64,000 nucleotides of DNA from Flavobacterium luteum (GCF_008806775.1 NZ_WAEM01000008.1:38980-102979), one strand, 5' to 3'. Shown: positions 1-9,446, numbered from the stretch's first letter. Program-made: numbers and translations. Notes: a model not told the origin generated them from the letters alone.

Positions 1-84
1 TATCTGATTTTTAACGCTTTGTTCGCATCCCTTTGGGTGGGCAGTTAAACAAATAAATCCTCTCATTCTTGGTTCAATAATCAT
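1..84 (-). CDS. fabV: FabV-type enoyl-ACP/trans-2-enoyl-CoA reductase, N-terminal fragment (cut by window edge)
   Basis: The reverse strand reads ATG at 82-84 and stays open to the edge for 28 codons. The peptide begins [20 protein letters not shown], which matches the conserved FabV start (MIIxPRxRGFICxTAHPxGC). FabV is an NADH-dependent reductase that completes the fatty-acid elongation cycle and replaces FabI in some bacteria. Only the first 7% or so of the expected protein of roughly 400 residues is present, so the catalytic residues are not visible. It lies 76 bp downstream of recN on the same strand and may belong to the same transcript. The identification rests on the N-terminal motif alone, which is distinctive. 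Confidence 0.82.
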   Translation of the reverse strand, partial: MIIEPRMRGFICLTAHPKGCEQSVKNQI

Positions 85-160
85 ACTTAAAATGTTAATC
101 GGTTTATCTAAAATTTAAATTGGAATTCATGTTATTAGGATGTAAATATAATTGATATTT

Positions 161-1813
161 TTAGTCTAACAAGGCTTTTGCATGAATTAAAGCCGATTCT
201 GAAACAACAGTTCCTGACAGCATTTGAGCAATTTCTATAACCCTCTCCTCAGCAGATAATAATTTTAATTCGGAATGTGTCATTTCTTGAAGAGTCGTTT
301 TAAAAACCTTAAAATGACTGTTTCCTTTAGCAGCGATTTGAGGCAAATGGGTAATGGCAAACACTTGCATGCTTTTACTCATTTCTTTCATAATATCACC
401 CATTTTGATGGCGATTTCTCCAGAAACTCCAGTATCAATTTCATCAAAAATAATGGTTGGTAATTTTGAATATTGTGCTAATATAGCTTTTACAGCGAGC
501 ATAATTCTGGATAATTCTCCACCAGAGGCTACTTTTTTAAGCAGCCCAAAATCTGAACCTTTGTTTGCTGAAAATAAAAATTGCAATTCATCTTTTCCGT
601 TTTGAAAATAATTTAATGTTGCATTAACTTCAATATTAAAACGAACATTTGGCATACCCAATTGTTCTAGAATCGCAATCAATTTTTGAGTTAAAGTTGG
701 TATCGCTTTTTTTCTATTAGAATGAATTAAATTTGAAATGCTATCTAACGCAATTACCGACTGTTGAATTTGGTTTTCTAAAATAATAATTTGATTTTCT
801 AAAGTACTTACTGCAACAACTTTAGTATCTAAATCGTTTTGAATTTGCAATAATTCTTGAACACTTAAAACCTGATGTTTTTTTTGAAGACTATAAATTA
901 ATTGTAATTTTTGAGTCACTATTTCTAATTGCTCAGGATCGTTTATAAGATTCTCGACAACTTGATTTAACTCGTTAACAATATCGTCTAACTCAATTAC
1001 AACGCTGTTTACTCTATCGAATAATGATTGATATTCGGAAGAAAAACCAGTTGTTTTTTGCAAAGAATTTTTAATTTCTTTTAAATTCTGCAACACTCCA
1101 AACTGTTCGTCAGAGGCTATACTCAGTGCTTTTTCGACATTTTCTTTTATCGCCTCAACATTAGATAATTTTTCTAAAATCAATTCTAACTCTTCTTGAT
1201 TACTTGACTCTAATTTGGCTTGAAGCAACTCTTCTAATAAAAAAGCGTTATAATCTTGCTCCTTTAAAGCCAATTGCATTTGGGAATTTAAATCTAACAA
1301 GTCGGATTTTTGGTTCTTGAACAACTTAAATGAGGCACTATATTTTTCTAGTAATTCCTGATTGTTTGCTATAGAATCTATAATTTGAAATTGAAAATCT
1401 TCATCGGATAATTCTTGAGTTTGATGTTGTGAATGGATATCAATTAAATACAAACTCAAATCTTGCAATTCCTGAAGATTTACTGGAGTATCATTTATAA
1501 AAGCTCTCGATTTACCCGAAGGCAAAATCTCCCTTCTAATAATGGTTTGGTCTTCATAATCTAAATCATTTGCCGTAAAAAAAGGCTGCAAATTGTAGTC
1601 TGAAATTTGAAAATGAGCTTCAATAATACATTTTTCACTTTTATTTTTAAGAGAAGACAAATCGGCTCTTTTTCCTAAAACTAATCCTAAAGCACCTAAA
1701 AGTATTGACTTCCCAGCACCTGTTTCTCCAGTAATTATTGATAATCCTTTTGAAAAATCAATTGATAATTTTTCAATCAAAGCATAATTTTCGATAGAAA
1801 GTGTTGTTATCAT
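161..1813 (-). CDS. recN: DNA repair protein RecN
   Basis: RecN is a cytoplasmic SMC-like ATPase that acts early in double-strand break repair by recombination. The 550-residue length is normal for the family. Walker A (GETGAGKS) is at residues 29-36. A long coiled-coil region rich in Leu, Glu, Lys and Gln follows (about 150-370). The C-terminal half has the ABC signature VASGGELSRIMLAVK, Walker B with IIFDEIDTGVSGE, and the switch histidine in FAITHLPQIAA. The ATG start gives the usual N-terminus MITTLSIENYALIEKL. It is the last complete gene of a leftward run bamD-rpoZ-coaBC-DUF4835-recN, 45 bp after the DUF4835 gene. Identification is firm. Confidence 0.97.
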   Translation of the reverse strand: MITTLSIENYALIEKLSIDFSKGLSIITGETGAGKSILLGALGLVLGKRADLSSLKNKSEKCIIEAHFQISDYNLQPFFTANDLDYEDQTIIRREILPSGKSRAFINDTPVNLQELQDLSLYLIDIHSQHQTQELSDEDFQFQIIDSIANNQELLEKYSASFKLFKNQKSDLLDLNSQMQLALKEQDYNAFLLEELLQAKLESSNQEELELILEKLSNVEAIKENVEKALSIASDEQFGVLQNLKEIKNSLQKTTGFSSEYQSLFDRVNSVVIELDDIVNELNQVVENLINDPEQLEIVTQKLQLIYSLQKKHQVLSVQELLQIQNDLDTKVVAVSTLENQIIILENQIQQSVIALDSISNLIHSNRKKAIPTLTQKLIAILEQLGMPNVRFNIEVNATLNYFQNGKDELQFLFSANKGSDFGLLKKVASGGELSRIMLAVKAILAQYSKLPTIIFDEIDTGVSGEIAIKMGDIMKEMSKSMQVFAITHLPQIAAKGNSHFKVFKTTLQEMTHSELKLLSAEERVIEIAQMLSGTVVSESALIHAKALLD

Positions 1814-1858
1814 TTAGAGCTGGAATAGGGTAATTTTAATTTTTTGAAAACCATTCAT

Positions 1859-2743
1859 TTATCTAATTTCAGACCATTTAGCAGCATTTAAAGGAGAAAC
1901 TCTGTTTAAATTAGTTACTAAATCGTCTATTGGAATATTTGGTCCACCAGAAAAAATAGAAACAATTTCATCTGATTTTGCATCAAAAAAAATACGAGAT
2001 AAAAAGGCGTTCGGACGAATTGAGTTTATTTTTGAAAACGATTCAATTGCAGATTTAATTTTAGATTTAGCCCCTTTTATATCTGCATTCATAGTATCTA
2101 ATCCTGACAAATGATATTGAAACATTGCTTCTCTAAAAACACTAAAAGTGTTTGACATAATGTCATTTAGAAGATGGAATCTATTTTGGTTACTATCGCC
2201 TTGAGACCAACCTTTATAACCGCCGTTTTGAGCAACAGAAGTTATTTCTTGCGCAGTTTCAAAACTAGATGTTCCACCGTTTAGTGCAAAAGTATCAGCA
2301 TCAATGCCAATTATCATGTAACAGTAATAAGCAATCACTGATAATAAATTAGAATCGAAATTGGCTGGATTGAAAATTAAATTTTGAAATTCAGTATAAG
2401 TAAAACTAAAATCTTTATCGTTGTAATTAAACACTGGCGAGGAATACGTAGAATTATAAACTGCTCTTGATGATTGCACTTGCAATGTTGATGTGAATTT
2501 ATCAACATCATATGAAGTAACATTTATAACCATCGAACAATTTATTCTTTCGTAAGGTTTGTATTCTTTTCCTGTCCAATTGGTTTTATTAATAAAGTCT
2601 GACAATGCTTTTTCTAGAGTGCCAAATATTTGATTGTTGGTTCGCGTTACTTGGTCAAAATTTACTTTTACAACACAATTAAGCTCTTGAGCATTTACAA
2701 AGGGCACTGAAAACAGCAGAAAAAAAACAAAAATTTTATTCAT
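1859..2743 (-). CDS. DUF4835 family secreted protein (PorD-like)
   Basis: A 294-residue protein with a cleavable signal peptide (MNKIFVFFLLFSVPFVNAQ, cleavage probably after NAQ). The mature part starts ELNCVVKVNFDQV and has conserved aromatic patches such as YKPYERINCSM and GYKGWSQGDSNQNRFHLLND, which I recognise as DUF4835. Some annotations call this family PorD and link it to the type IX secretion system. I recall that name but cannot confirm the function from the sequence. It probably acts in the periplasm or at the outer membrane. It sits between coaBC and recN, with 78 bp upstream that hold a short perfect hairpin. The family call is fairly sure; the role is inferred. Confidence 0.8.
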   Translation of the reverse strand: MNKIFVFFLLFSVPFVNAQELNCVVKVNFDQVTRTNNQIFGTLEKALSDFINKTNWTGKEYKPYERINCSMVINVTSYDVDKFTSTLQVQSSRAVYNSTYSSPVFNYNDKDFSFTYTEFQNLIFNPANFDSNLLSVIAYYCYMIIGIDADTFALNGGTSSFETAQEITSVAQNGGYKGWSQGDSNQNRFHLLNDIMSNTFSVFREAMFQYHLSGLDTMNADIKGAKSKIKSAIESFSKINSIRPNAFLSRIFFDAKSDEIVSIFSGGPNIPIDDLVTNLNRVSPLNAAKWSEIR

Positions 2744-2799
2744 ATTTGTAAAAGATATTATTAAAGGTCATAAATGGTATCCGCTTTTCACTGATTTGT

Positions 2800-2815
2800 G
2801 TTTGCTAAAGCAAAC
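2800..2815. other. short perfect hairpin inside the coaBC-DUF4835 gap
   Basis: GTTTGC-TAAA-GCAAAC, a 6-bp perfect stem with a 4-nt loop, lies just downstream of the coaBC stop codon (reverse strand). No T-run follows on the reverse strand, so it is not a standard terminator. It could be an mRNA processing or stability element, or chance. Confidence 0.35.
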
Positions 2816-2821
2816 TTCTAG

Positions 2822-4069
2822 TTAATGGCGAATTTCATAATGCGCAATAATTTTGTTTAGTATATCATTAGCAACGGCTTCTTTCGATTTTAATTGCATA
2901 GACTCCACATTAAAAAAGGAATCAATAAAAGTAACTTTATTGGTAGATTTTCCAAATCCAGCACCTTCATCTTGCAATGAATTTAAAACTATCAAATCTA
3001 AGTTTTTTTTCTGAATTTTTAACTTTGCATTTTCAATTTCATTTTCGGTCTCTAAAGCAAACCCAATTAAAAATTGTTTGTCTTTAATTTTCCCTAGAGA
3101 CTCTAATATATCTTTTGTTTTTTCTAATTCGATAGTAAAACTTGCATCCGATTTTTTAATTTTCTGATTTGCCACATTCTTGGGCCTATAGTCAGCAACT
3201 GCTGCTGCGGCTATAGCTACATCAACTTCACTAAAATAAAGATGACAAGCATCGTACATTTGTTGTGCAGAAATTACGGAAATTAATTTTACATTAGCAT
3301 CATCCAATATTTGATGAGTAGGTCCAGTTACTAAAATGACTTCTGCACCTAAACTCGAAGCACTTTTAGCAATATCAAAACCCATTTTCCCTGAAGAATG
3401 ATTTCCAATAAAACGTACAGGATCTATTGCTTCGTATGTTGGTCCCGCAGTAATGAGTATTTTTTTTCCTTTTAAGGGAAGTTTACTTTCTAAATCGGCT
3501 TCAAGAAATGCAATAATATTCTCAGGTTCTGCCATACGACCTTCGCCAGAAAGCCCACTGGCAAGTTCTCCATTTTCAGCAGGAATTATAGTATTTCCAA
3601 AGTTTTTTAAAGCCTGAAAACTAGCGACAGTTGATGGATGTTTGTACATATCTAAATCCATAGCCGGAGCAAAATAAACAGGGCATTTGGCTGATAAATA
3701 AGTTGCAATTAACAAATTATCGCAATTGCCATTTACCATTTTAGAAAGTGTATTTGCTGTAGCTGGAGCAATTACCATAATATCTCCCCAAAGTGCTAAT
3801 TCTACATGATTGTTCCAAAGAGTATCACTTTTGGGATGTTGAGTATTATTCTTAGAGTCATCATCTATATTATAAAAAGTAGAATAGACGGGATTTTTTG
3901 AAAGCGTAGATAAAGTGAGTGGAGTTACAAAATCCTTAGAAGCAGGTGTCATTATCACTTGGACATGCGCACCTGCTTTTATAAATAATCGTACTAATGT
4001 TGCTGTTTTGTAAGCGGCAATACCACCAGAAATTCCTAGTATTACTTTTTTACCGCTTAAAACTGACAT
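2822..4069 (-). CDS. coaBC: bifunctional phosphopantothenoylcysteine decarboxylase / phosphopantothenate-cysteine ligase
   Basis: CoaBC carries out two successive steps of coenzyme A synthesis in the cytoplasm: ligation of cysteine to 4'-phosphopantothenate (CoaB), then FMN-dependent decarboxylation (CoaC). The 415-residue protein has both halves. The N-terminal CoaC flavoprotein shows GISGGIAAYKTATLVR, the catalytic His in NNHVELALW, and the substrate clamp FAPAMDLDMY. The CoaB half begins near GKKILITAGPTYEAIDPVRF, followed by GNHSSGKMG and AAVADYRP. The ATG start is 4 bp after the rpoZ stop, so the two are almost certainly co-transcribed. Identification is firm. Confidence 0.97.
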   Translation of the reverse strand: MSVLSGKKVILGISGGIAAYKTATLVRLFIKAGAHVQVIMTPASKDFVTPLTLSTLSKNPVYSTFYNIDDDSKNNTQHPKSDTLWNNHVELALWGDIMVIAPATANTLSKMVNGNCDNLLIATYLSAKCPVYFAPAMDLDMYKHPSTVASFQALKNFGNTIIPAENGELASGLSGEGRMAEPENIIAFLEADLESKLPLKGKKILITAGPTYEAIDPVRFIGNHSSGKMGFDIAKSASSLGAEVILVTGPTHQILDDANVKLISVISAQQMYDACHLYFSEVDVAIAAAAVADYRPKNVANQKIKKSDASFTIELEKTKDILESLGKIKDKQFLIGFALETENEIENAKLKIQKKNLDLIVLNSLQDEGAGFGKSTNKVTFIDSFFNVESMQLKSKEAVANDILNKIIAHYEIRH

Positions 4070-4073
4070 TATA

Positions 4074-4397
4074 CTATTTGTTATTATTAGTATCTCTGTA
4101 ATAAATTTTACCGTCTAACCATTCTTGAACAGCTAGGGCATGAGATTTAGGTAATTTTTCGTAGAATTTTGAAACTTCAATTTGTTCCTTGTTTTCAAAA
4201 ACTTCTTCCAAACTATCATTATAAGTAGCAAATTCTTCCAACTTTTCTGTTAGTTCTTTTTTAATTTCAGAATTAATTTGGTTTGCTCTTTTAGCCATAA
4301 TCGTTATCGCTTCATATACGTTACCAGTAGGCTCTTCAATAACACTTTTATTGTAAGTGATTGTGTTTACTGGAGCATTCGTCTTTTTTAAATCCAT
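4074..4397 (-). CDS. rpoZ: DNA-directed RNA polymerase subunit omega
   Basis: A 107-residue protein with the Bacteroidota-type omega pattern: NVYEAITIMAKRANQINSEIK followed by an acidic, Lys/Glu-rich helix. Omega helps beta-prime fold and RNA polymerase assemble. Bacteroidota omega diverges from the E. coli form, so the call also rests on its position between bamD and coaBC, the usual flavobacterial order as I know it. It starts 8 bp after the bamD stop and ends 4 bp before coaBC. The C-terminal part (SKFYEKLPKSHALAVQEWL) is an extension typical of this group. Confidence 0.88.
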   Translation of the reverse strand: MDLKKTNAPVNTITYNKSVIEEPTGNVYEAITIMAKRANQINSEIKKELTEKLEEFATYNDSLEEVFENKEQIEVSKFYEKLPKSHALAVQEWLDGKIYYRDTNNNK

Positions 4398-4405
4398 GAC
4401 TTTAA

Positions 4406-5200
4406 TTATTTAGAAAATTGTTGTAAATCTTTTTCAATCTTGGCTAACATTTCGTCAGCTTTTTCTCGGTATTCTTTATTCTCGGTATTTTTAATTAGGT
4501 TACCGTAGGCAACTTTAGCATTTAACAATCGGTCTTGCATTTTCGAAACTACACTATTTATTGCTAAGCGATAAGCAGAATCTAACCTAAAAAATAAGGC
4601 TTCCTCTTTGTATTTTGTTCCTGGATAATCTGAAATAAAGTTATCTAGTGCCACAATTGCTGATTTGTAATCTGAAATTGTATTGTATTGTTTTGCATTT
4701 TCGTATACTTTCTTCTCGATTTTATCCGTCAATATTTTTAAATCTGCATTGGCTTCATTAACAAATTCAGAATTTGGATAGACATCAATAAATTCTTGTA
4801 GTTTATTAATTGCTTTAAAAGTATCTGCTTGATCTAAACTGTATACTGGGGATAATTTTGAATAACTTTTAGCTCCTAAAAAAGACGCTTCTTCTACTTT
4901 CTCACTTTTTGGATAGCTAGAGGCAAAACTTTCGAATTGATATCCTGCTAAATAATATTGCTTGGTTCTATAATAAGACTGAGCAAACATATAAAACATT
5001 TTTTCAGCTTGAGGCTTTCCTCTATAAGCTGGGGCAATTTCTTCAAAAATACGTATTGCCTTTTCAAATTTCCCTAAATCGTATAACTTAGAAGCCATTT
5101 CATATTTTACTCCAACATCTTCAGATTTTAATGCTTTTTGATATTCACTACAGGAGCAAAAAAAGCTAACAAGAAGGATAAAACATAAAATTTTCTTCAT
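4406..5200 (-). CDS. bamD: outer membrane assembly lipoprotein BamD
   Basis: A 264-residue lipoprotein. The signal sequence ends in a lipobox-like stretch (LVSFFCSCSEYQ), with lipidated Cys near residue 16-18. The mature part is built from TPR-like helix pairs (for example GKFEKAIRIFEEIAP, KMFYMFAQSYYRTKQYYLAGYQ and FIDVYPNSEFVNEANADL), as in BamD/YfiO. BamD is the essential partner of BamA in inserting beta-barrel proteins into the outer membrane and faces the periplasm. It is the first gene of the leftward rpoZ-coaBC-DUF4835-recN run, with a good promoter match 58 bp upstream. Confidence 0.93.
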   Translation of the reverse strand: MKKILCFILLVSFFCSCSEYQKALKSEDVGVKYEMASKLYDLGKFEKAIRIFEEIAPAYRGKPQAEKMFYMFAQSYYRTKQYYLAGYQFESFASSYPKSEKVEEASFLGAKSYSKLSPVYSLDQADTFKAINKLQEFIDVYPNSEFVNEANADLKILTDKIEKKVYENAKQYNTISDYKSAIVALDNFISDYPGTKYKEEALFFRLDSAYRLAINSVVSKMQDRLLNAKVAYGNLIKNTENKEYREKADEMLAKIEKDLQQFSK

Positions 5201-5257
5201 TTTTAATGGTAATATGCTAATAATTTAAAACAATAAACGGAATTATAAAACCAACTG

Positions 5258-5287
5258 CAAATTTAGTTTTTATTTTAATGAATACAA
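5258..5287 (-). promoter_or_regulatory. putative Bacteroidota promoter of the bamD operon
   Basis: Read on the reverse strand: TTG (5285-5287), a 19-nt spacer, then TAAATTTG (5258-5265). This matches TTG-N19-TANNTTTG exactly. The -7 box ends 58 nt before the bamD ATG. Confidence 0.6.
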
Positions 5288-5393
5288 ATATTTATTTTAT
5301 TAAATAAAACTTATTAAAAGCTGGATGAAAATCTAGATGTAAACTGATTGAGTCTTTCCTGATGAATTATTTTATAAATAAATGGAAAACCTA

Positions 5394-6647
5394 CTATTCT
5401 TTTTCCCATTTCCCAATGGCTGAAGTTGCTAATGCGTTTCCTAAAACATTTGTTGCGCTTCTAAACATGTCACAAAAATGATCAATTGGAAGAATTAAGG
5501 CAATTCCTTCAACTGGAATTTTAAACATTCCGCAAGTGGCTGCGACAATTACTAAACTCGCTCTTGGAACTCCTGCAATGCCCTTACTCGTAAGCATTAA
5601 AACAAACAACATCGTTAATTGAGTAGGTAAATCTAAAGGAATATCATAAGCTTGCGCAATAAAAATACTTGCAAAAGTCATGTACATCATACTACCATCT
5701 AAATTAAAAGAATAGCCTAAAGGCAACATAAAAGAAACGATTTTGTCTTTAACTCCAAAACGCTCCAACTCTTCGGTAAGTTTGGGAAAAACGGCTTCAG
5801 AACTCGTCGTTCCAAAAGCAATAATTAACGGACTAACAATATGTTTTAAAAGTGTAATCATTCGTTTGCCTAGAAGAACAAATCCAATGGCTAAAAGAAA
5901 AAACCAAAGCGAAGTTATACCAACTAAAAAAGAACCAAAAAACTTGGCATAGGTCAATAACAAATCATTCAAATCTCGAATGGCAAAAACCCCAGCAATA
6001 GCTCCAAAAACACCCATCGGAGCAAACTTCATAACATAGTTTACCATTTTTAAAATGATATGTGACGTTTTATCAAGAGCATTAATTACAGGTTTAGTAT
6101 AATCGCCTATTGATGCAGCCGCTAATCCAAAAAAGATAGAGAAAATTACAATTTGTAATATTTCATTCATAGCCATAGCTTCTATAATACTCTTTGGAAT
6201 AATATGTTCTACAAAGTTTTGAGCAGAAAAATTTTGCGTTTTCTCCGTTACTTCTGAAGCAGTCGATAAATCGATTGTATTTAATTGAAGTCCAACACCT
6301 GGCTGTAAAACATTTACCCAAAACATTCCTATTAACAACGAAATAAATGAAGCTGAAAAGAACCAAGCCATTGCTTTTCCTCCTATTCGCCCTACGGTTT
6401 TAATGTCGCCTAATTTTGCTATTCCAACAACCAAAGTAGTAAAGACCAACGGAGCAATTATCATTTGCACCAATCGAATAAAAACAGTAGCCAATATTTT
6501 TATTTTATCACTAAATGCCTTTGCAGTAGCTACATCATAATTTTTGAATATAAATATTCCTAAAGCCGCTCCAAGCAACATTGCAATAAGTATTTGAACC
6601 GTTAAATTGGAGAAATACGATTGCTTTTTAGTTTCTGTTGTTGTCAT
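5394..6647 (-). CDS. dicarboxylate/amino acid:cation symporter (DAACS family)
   Basis: A 417-residue polytopic inner-membrane protein. Two family hallmarks are visible: the re-entrant loop segment AFGTTSSEAVFPKLTEELER (a variant of the serine-rich loop) and the cation/substrate site GYSFNLDGSMMYM. The second hairpin follows (MLTSKGIAGVPRASLVI). The family (GltP/DctA/GLT-type) imports glutamate, aspartate or C4-dicarboxylates with Na+ or H+; the exact substrate cannot be told from sequence. The N-terminus MTTTETKKQSYFSN is cytoplasmic, then helix 1 follows. It stands alone between bamD and aroC with no obvious partner. Confidence 0.93.
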   Translation of the reverse strand: MTTTETKKQSYFSNLTVQILIAMLLGAALGIFIFKNYDVATAKAFSDKIKILATVFIRLVQMIIAPLVFTTLVVGIAKLGDIKTVGRIGGKAMAWFFSASFISLLIGMFWVNVLQPGVGLQLNTIDLSTASEVTEKTQNFSAQNFVEHIIPKSIIEAMAMNEILQIVIFSIFFGLAAASIGDYTKPVINALDKTSHIILKMVNYVMKFAPMGVFGAIAGVFAIRDLNDLLLTYAKFFGSFLVGITSLWFFLLAIGFVLLGKRMITLLKHIVSPLIIAFGTTSSEAVFPKLTEELERFGVKDKIVSFMLPLGYSFNLDGSMMYMTFASIFIAQAYDIPLDLPTQLTMLFVLMLTSKGIAGVPRASLVIVAATCGMFKIPVEGIALILPIDHFCDMFRSATNVLGNALATSAIGKWEKE

Positions 6648-6720
6648 AAATAGTTTAGATTGTTTGAAAAAACTTAAAACTAAGGTAGAGCATTATTAGT
6701 AATAATAAATTGACTTCTGT

Positions 6721-7782
6721 TTACAAATACGTCTTATTTAACAAATAAAAATCAGCTAAAACTAGGGCTGCCATAGCTTCAACAATAGGCACAGCACGAG
6801 GAACTACGCAAGGATCATGGCGTCCTTTTCCGGTAAGCTCAACAATGTTTCCTTGATTGTCTAAAACTTCTTGTTTCTGAATTAATGTAGCCACTGGCTT
6901 GAATGCCACTCGGAAATAAACATCCATTCCGTTGCTGATTCCACCTTGAATTCCACCCGAAAGATTCGTTTTAGTAGTTCCGTCAGGATTGTATAAATCA
7001 TTGTGTTCGCTTCCTTTCATTCTAGCGCCACAAAATCCGCTTCCGTATTCAAAACCTTTTACGGCATTTATAGAAAGCATGGCTTTACCTAATTCGGCAT
7101 GTAATTTATCAAAAACAGGCTCACCTAAACCAATAGGTACATTTTGAATGACACAAGTAATGGTACCTCCAACGGTATCGCCTTGTTTGCGAATGTCGCG
7201 AATATGCTCTTCCATTTTTGCAGCAGCTTCTTCGTCAGGACATCGTACAGGATTGCTTTCTATTTTAGAAAAATCCAATTCTTGATAGGGTTTATCAATA
7301 AAAATTTCGCCAACTGACGAAACAAAAGCATTGATTTTAATGTCTTTTAAAACTTGTTTGGCAATAGCACCCGCTACTACTCTACTAGCGGTTTCACGAG
7401 CTGAACTTCTACCGCCACCACGATAATCGCGTATACCGTATTTTTTTTCATACACATAATCGGCATGACTGGGTCTATATGTATCTTTTATATGTGAATA
7501 ATCATCCGATTTTTGATTCGTATTCGGAATTATAAAACCTATTGGAGTTCCTGTAGTTTTGCCTTCGAAAATTCCGGAGAGAAATTGAACCTCATCTTCT
7601 TCTTTTCGTTGGGTAACAATTGCTGACTGTCCCGGTTTTCTTCGTGACATTTCGTATTGAATATTTTCTAAATCGAGAACGATACCCGCCGGGCATCCAT
7701 CAATAATTCCACCTAAAGCTTCACCATGTGATTCCCCAAAAGTGGAAAGTTTAAAAAGTGTTCCGTAACTATTTCCTGCCAT
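6721..7782 (-). CDS. aroC: chorismate synthase
   Basis: AroC makes chorismate from EPSP, the last common step to the aromatic amino acids, using reduced FMN. The 353-residue length is normal. The three family signatures are visible: [18 protein letters not shown] near the N-terminus, [15 protein letters not shown] with [19 protein letters not shown] in the middle, and [20 protein letters not shown] near the C-terminus. The ATG start gives [20 protein letters not shown], the usual beginning. A TACTTTTG -7 box lies 18 bp upstream. It is a single-gene unit here, divergent from the phosphatase gene. Confidence 0.97.
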   Translation of the reverse strand: MAGNSYGTLFKLSTFGESHGEALGGIIDGCPAGIVLDLENIQYEMSRRKPGQSAIVTQRKEEDEVQFLSGIFEGKTTGTPIGFIIPNTNQKSDDYSHIKDTYRPSHADYVYEKKYGIRDYRGGGRSSARETASRVVAGAIAKQVLKDIKINAFVSSVGEIFIDKPYQELDFSKIESNPVRCPDEEAAAKMEEHIRDIRKQGDTVGGTITCVIQNVPIGLGEPVFDKLHAELGKAMLSINAVKGFEYGSGFCGARMKGSEHNDLYNPDGTTKTNLSGGIQGGISNGMDVYFRVAFKPVATLIQKQEVLDNQGNIVELTGKGRHDPCVVPRAVPIVEAMAALVLADFYLLNKTYL

Positions 7783-7799
7783 TATAATTTAATTTTAAA

Positions 7800-7807
7800 C
7801 AAAAGTA
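7800..7807 (-). promoter_or_regulatory. putative -7 box upstream of aroC
   Basis: Reverse-strand TACTTTTG matches TANNTTTG, 18 nt before the aroC start. No TTG lies 17-23 nt upstream of it, so only half of the promoter is supported. Confidence 0.4.
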
Positions 7808-7955
7808 CCATTTTAGTTTTAGGTTTAAAAGCATAAAATTAAATCTTATAAATAAAAATAAGCACTTCAGTCACTTCTTGAACTATTTATTAATGTTTAG
7901 TTTATTCCTTGTTAATATACATTGTATTAATTTGTAAAACTTCAAATCATTTACA

Positions 7956-8786
7956 TTGAAAAAGCGAAAAATAGAATTAGTTGTACTATCTGATATTCAT
8001 TTAGGCACTTTTGGATGCCATGCTAAAGAATTAGTTAACTATTTATCTACTATTAAACCAAAAATTTTAGTACTTAATGGAGATATTATTGACATTTGGC
8101 AATTTAGAAAATCGTATTTCCCTTCGACTCATTTAAAAGTAATTCAAAAGATTATAAATCTGGCTTCAAAAGGGACAAAAGTATATTACATCACTGGTAA
8201 TCATGATGAAATGCTTCGCAAATTTAGCGATCTCACTATGGGAAATATTTCTCTAGTTGACAAAGTCGTTTTAGAATTAGGCGATAAAAAAGCATGGATT
8301 TTTCATGGAGATGTTTTTGATACCTCCGTACAACATTCTAAATGGATAGCTAAATTAGGTGGTGTTGGCTACGATTACCTGATTTTAATAAACCGATTCG
8401 TAAATTGGTTCCTATCAAAAATAGGCAAAGAGCCCTATTCCTTTTCAAAAAAAATAAAATCTAGTGTAAAAAAAGCCGTCAAGCATATTTCTGATTTTGA
8501 GCAAACCGCTACAGAACTTGGAATAGAAAAAAAATATGACTTTGTTATTTGTGGTCATATCCATGAACCTAAAATTATAAAGAAAGAAAATAAAAATGGT
8601 TCAATTATGTATTTGAATTCAGGCGATTGGATAGAAAATCTAACTGCATTAGAATACAATTACAAACGCTGGAAATTGTATCGTTACAAAGACACTAACT
8701 ATACTGAAGAGGAAGATTTATTTGAAATGGAAAATATGATTAGTAGTAAATTAATTGCTTCGCTTATTTTTACTGAAAAAAAGTAA
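7956..8786 (+). CDS. UDP-2,3-diacylglucosamine diphosphatase-like metallophosphoesterase
   Basis: A 276-residue calcineurin-like phosphoesterase. All metal-binding motifs are present: LSDIHLG at residues 11-17, LNGDIIDIWQF, ITGNHDE, FHGDVFD, and GHIHEPKI with LNSGDW. This arrangement is that of LpxH and related enzymes, which cleave UDP-2,3-diacylglucosamine to lipid X during lipid A synthesis. A Bacteroidota paralogue with another substrate is possible. The start is TTG: the in-frame stop TAA at 7935-7937 leaves no ATG between it and the first metal motif. It is divergent from aroC. Confidence 0.85.
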   Translation: MKKRKIELVVLSDIHLGTFGCHAKELVNYLSTIKPKILVLNGDIIDIWQFRKSYFPSTHLKVIQKIINLASKGTKVYYITGNHDEMLRKFSDLTMGNISLVDKVVLELGDKKAWIFHGDVFDTSVQHSKWIAKLGGVGYDYLILINRFVNWFLSKIGKEPYSFSKKIKSSVKKAVKHISDFEQTATELGIEKKYDFVICGHIHEPKIIKKENKNGSIMYLNSGDWIENLTALEYNYKRWKLYRYKDTNYTEEEDLFEMENMISSKLIASLIFTEKK

Positions 8787-8834
8787 TTGTTTAAATACTT
8801 GTATGCTTTTAAAACAAAGTCAATTTTAAGGTTG

Positions 8835-8842
8835 TATATTTG
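8835..8842 (+). promoter_or_regulatory. -7 box of first beta-barrel gene
   Basis: TATATTTG (TANNTTTG) within the 11-mer ttgtatatttg. The identical 11-mer precedes the paralogue at 9488, and both lie 22 nt before their ATG. No matching TTG lies at -33, so the upstream element is weak. The conserved position supports the ATG at 8865. Confidence 0.5.
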
Positions 8843-8864
8843 CCGAAACAAATACATTTATTAT

Positions 8865-9392
8865 ATGAAAAAACTTATTTTTTCTGCTTTTATGCTCATT
8901 GGAGTAGCATTTGGCTCACAAGCACAAGACATTTCAAAAAACGCTTTAGGCTTGCGTTTAGGCAGCAATGATGGTCTTGGTGGAGAAATTTCTTATCAAA
9001 GAAAATTATCTTCTGACAACCGTTTGGAACTAGATTTAGGGTGGCGAAATAGATCTGATTATTATAATAGAGGTTATGATGATAATGCAATAAAGTTTAC
9101 AGGTTTATATCAATGGGTGTGGAATATTGATGGCGGATTCAATTGGTATGCTGGCGTTGGTGGGGGATTAGGTAGCTGGAGTACTGATTACAATAAAAAA
9201 GATGAATACTATAATAATAGTGGTGTTTTTGTATTTGCTGCTGGTGATATTGGGATAGAATATAATTTTGACGAGGTGCCAATTATGCTTTCTTTGGATT
9301 TTAGACCTGAATTTGGGCTTGGAGGAAATAAATATTATAGAAATAATTATGGGTCTGATATTGCTTTAGGAATTAGATATAGATTCAATTAA
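8865..9392 (+). CDS. small outer-membrane beta-barrel protein (paralogue 1)
   Basis: A 175-residue protein with a signal peptide (MKKLIFSAFMLIGVAFGSQAQ, cleavage after QAQ). The mature part alternates polar and hydrophobic residues with many Tyr, Trp and Gly, and ends in a Phe-containing strand (IALGIRYRFN), as expected for an 8-strand-sized outer-membrane barrel. I chose the ATG at 8865 because an earlier in-frame start at 8787 would put 26 extra residues before the signal peptide. The next gene is a clear paralogue (shared LGLRLGSN/IGVRIGSY, GEISYQR/GELSYQR, ALYQWVWNID/ALYQWVWYID, DIGIEYNF/DIGIEYSF, LSLDFRPE/LSLDYRPE). The molecular function is unknown. Confidence 0.85.
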   Translation: MKKLIFSAFMLIGVAFGSQAQDISKNALGLRLGSNDGLGGEISYQRKLSSDNRLELDLGWRNRSDYYNRGYDDNAIKFTGLYQWVWNIDGGFNWYAGVGGGLGSWSTDYNKKDEYYNNSGVFVFAAGDIGIEYNFDEVPIMLSLDFRPEFGLGGNKYYRNNYGSDIALGIRYRFN

Positions 9393-9410
9393 TAATTTAT
9401 TTTTCAATTT

Positions 9411-9446
9411 AAAATCCTGTTTTTTTAATAGAAACAGGATTTTTTA
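9411..9446 (+). terminator. intrinsic terminator after first beta-barrel gene
   Basis: AAAATCCTGTTT (9411-9422) and AAACAGGATTTT (9432-9443) form a perfect 12-bp stem with a 9-nt loop and end in a T-run. It separates the two tandem paralogues. Confidence 0.75.

Noticed and set aside
2800..2815. Terminator between coaBC and the DUF4835 gene
   Set aside because: The hairpin has a short stem and no T-run on the coding strand.
8787..8864. Upstream in-frame start for the first beta-barrel gene
   Set aside because: It would place 26 residues before the signal peptide and overlap the -7 box at 8835.
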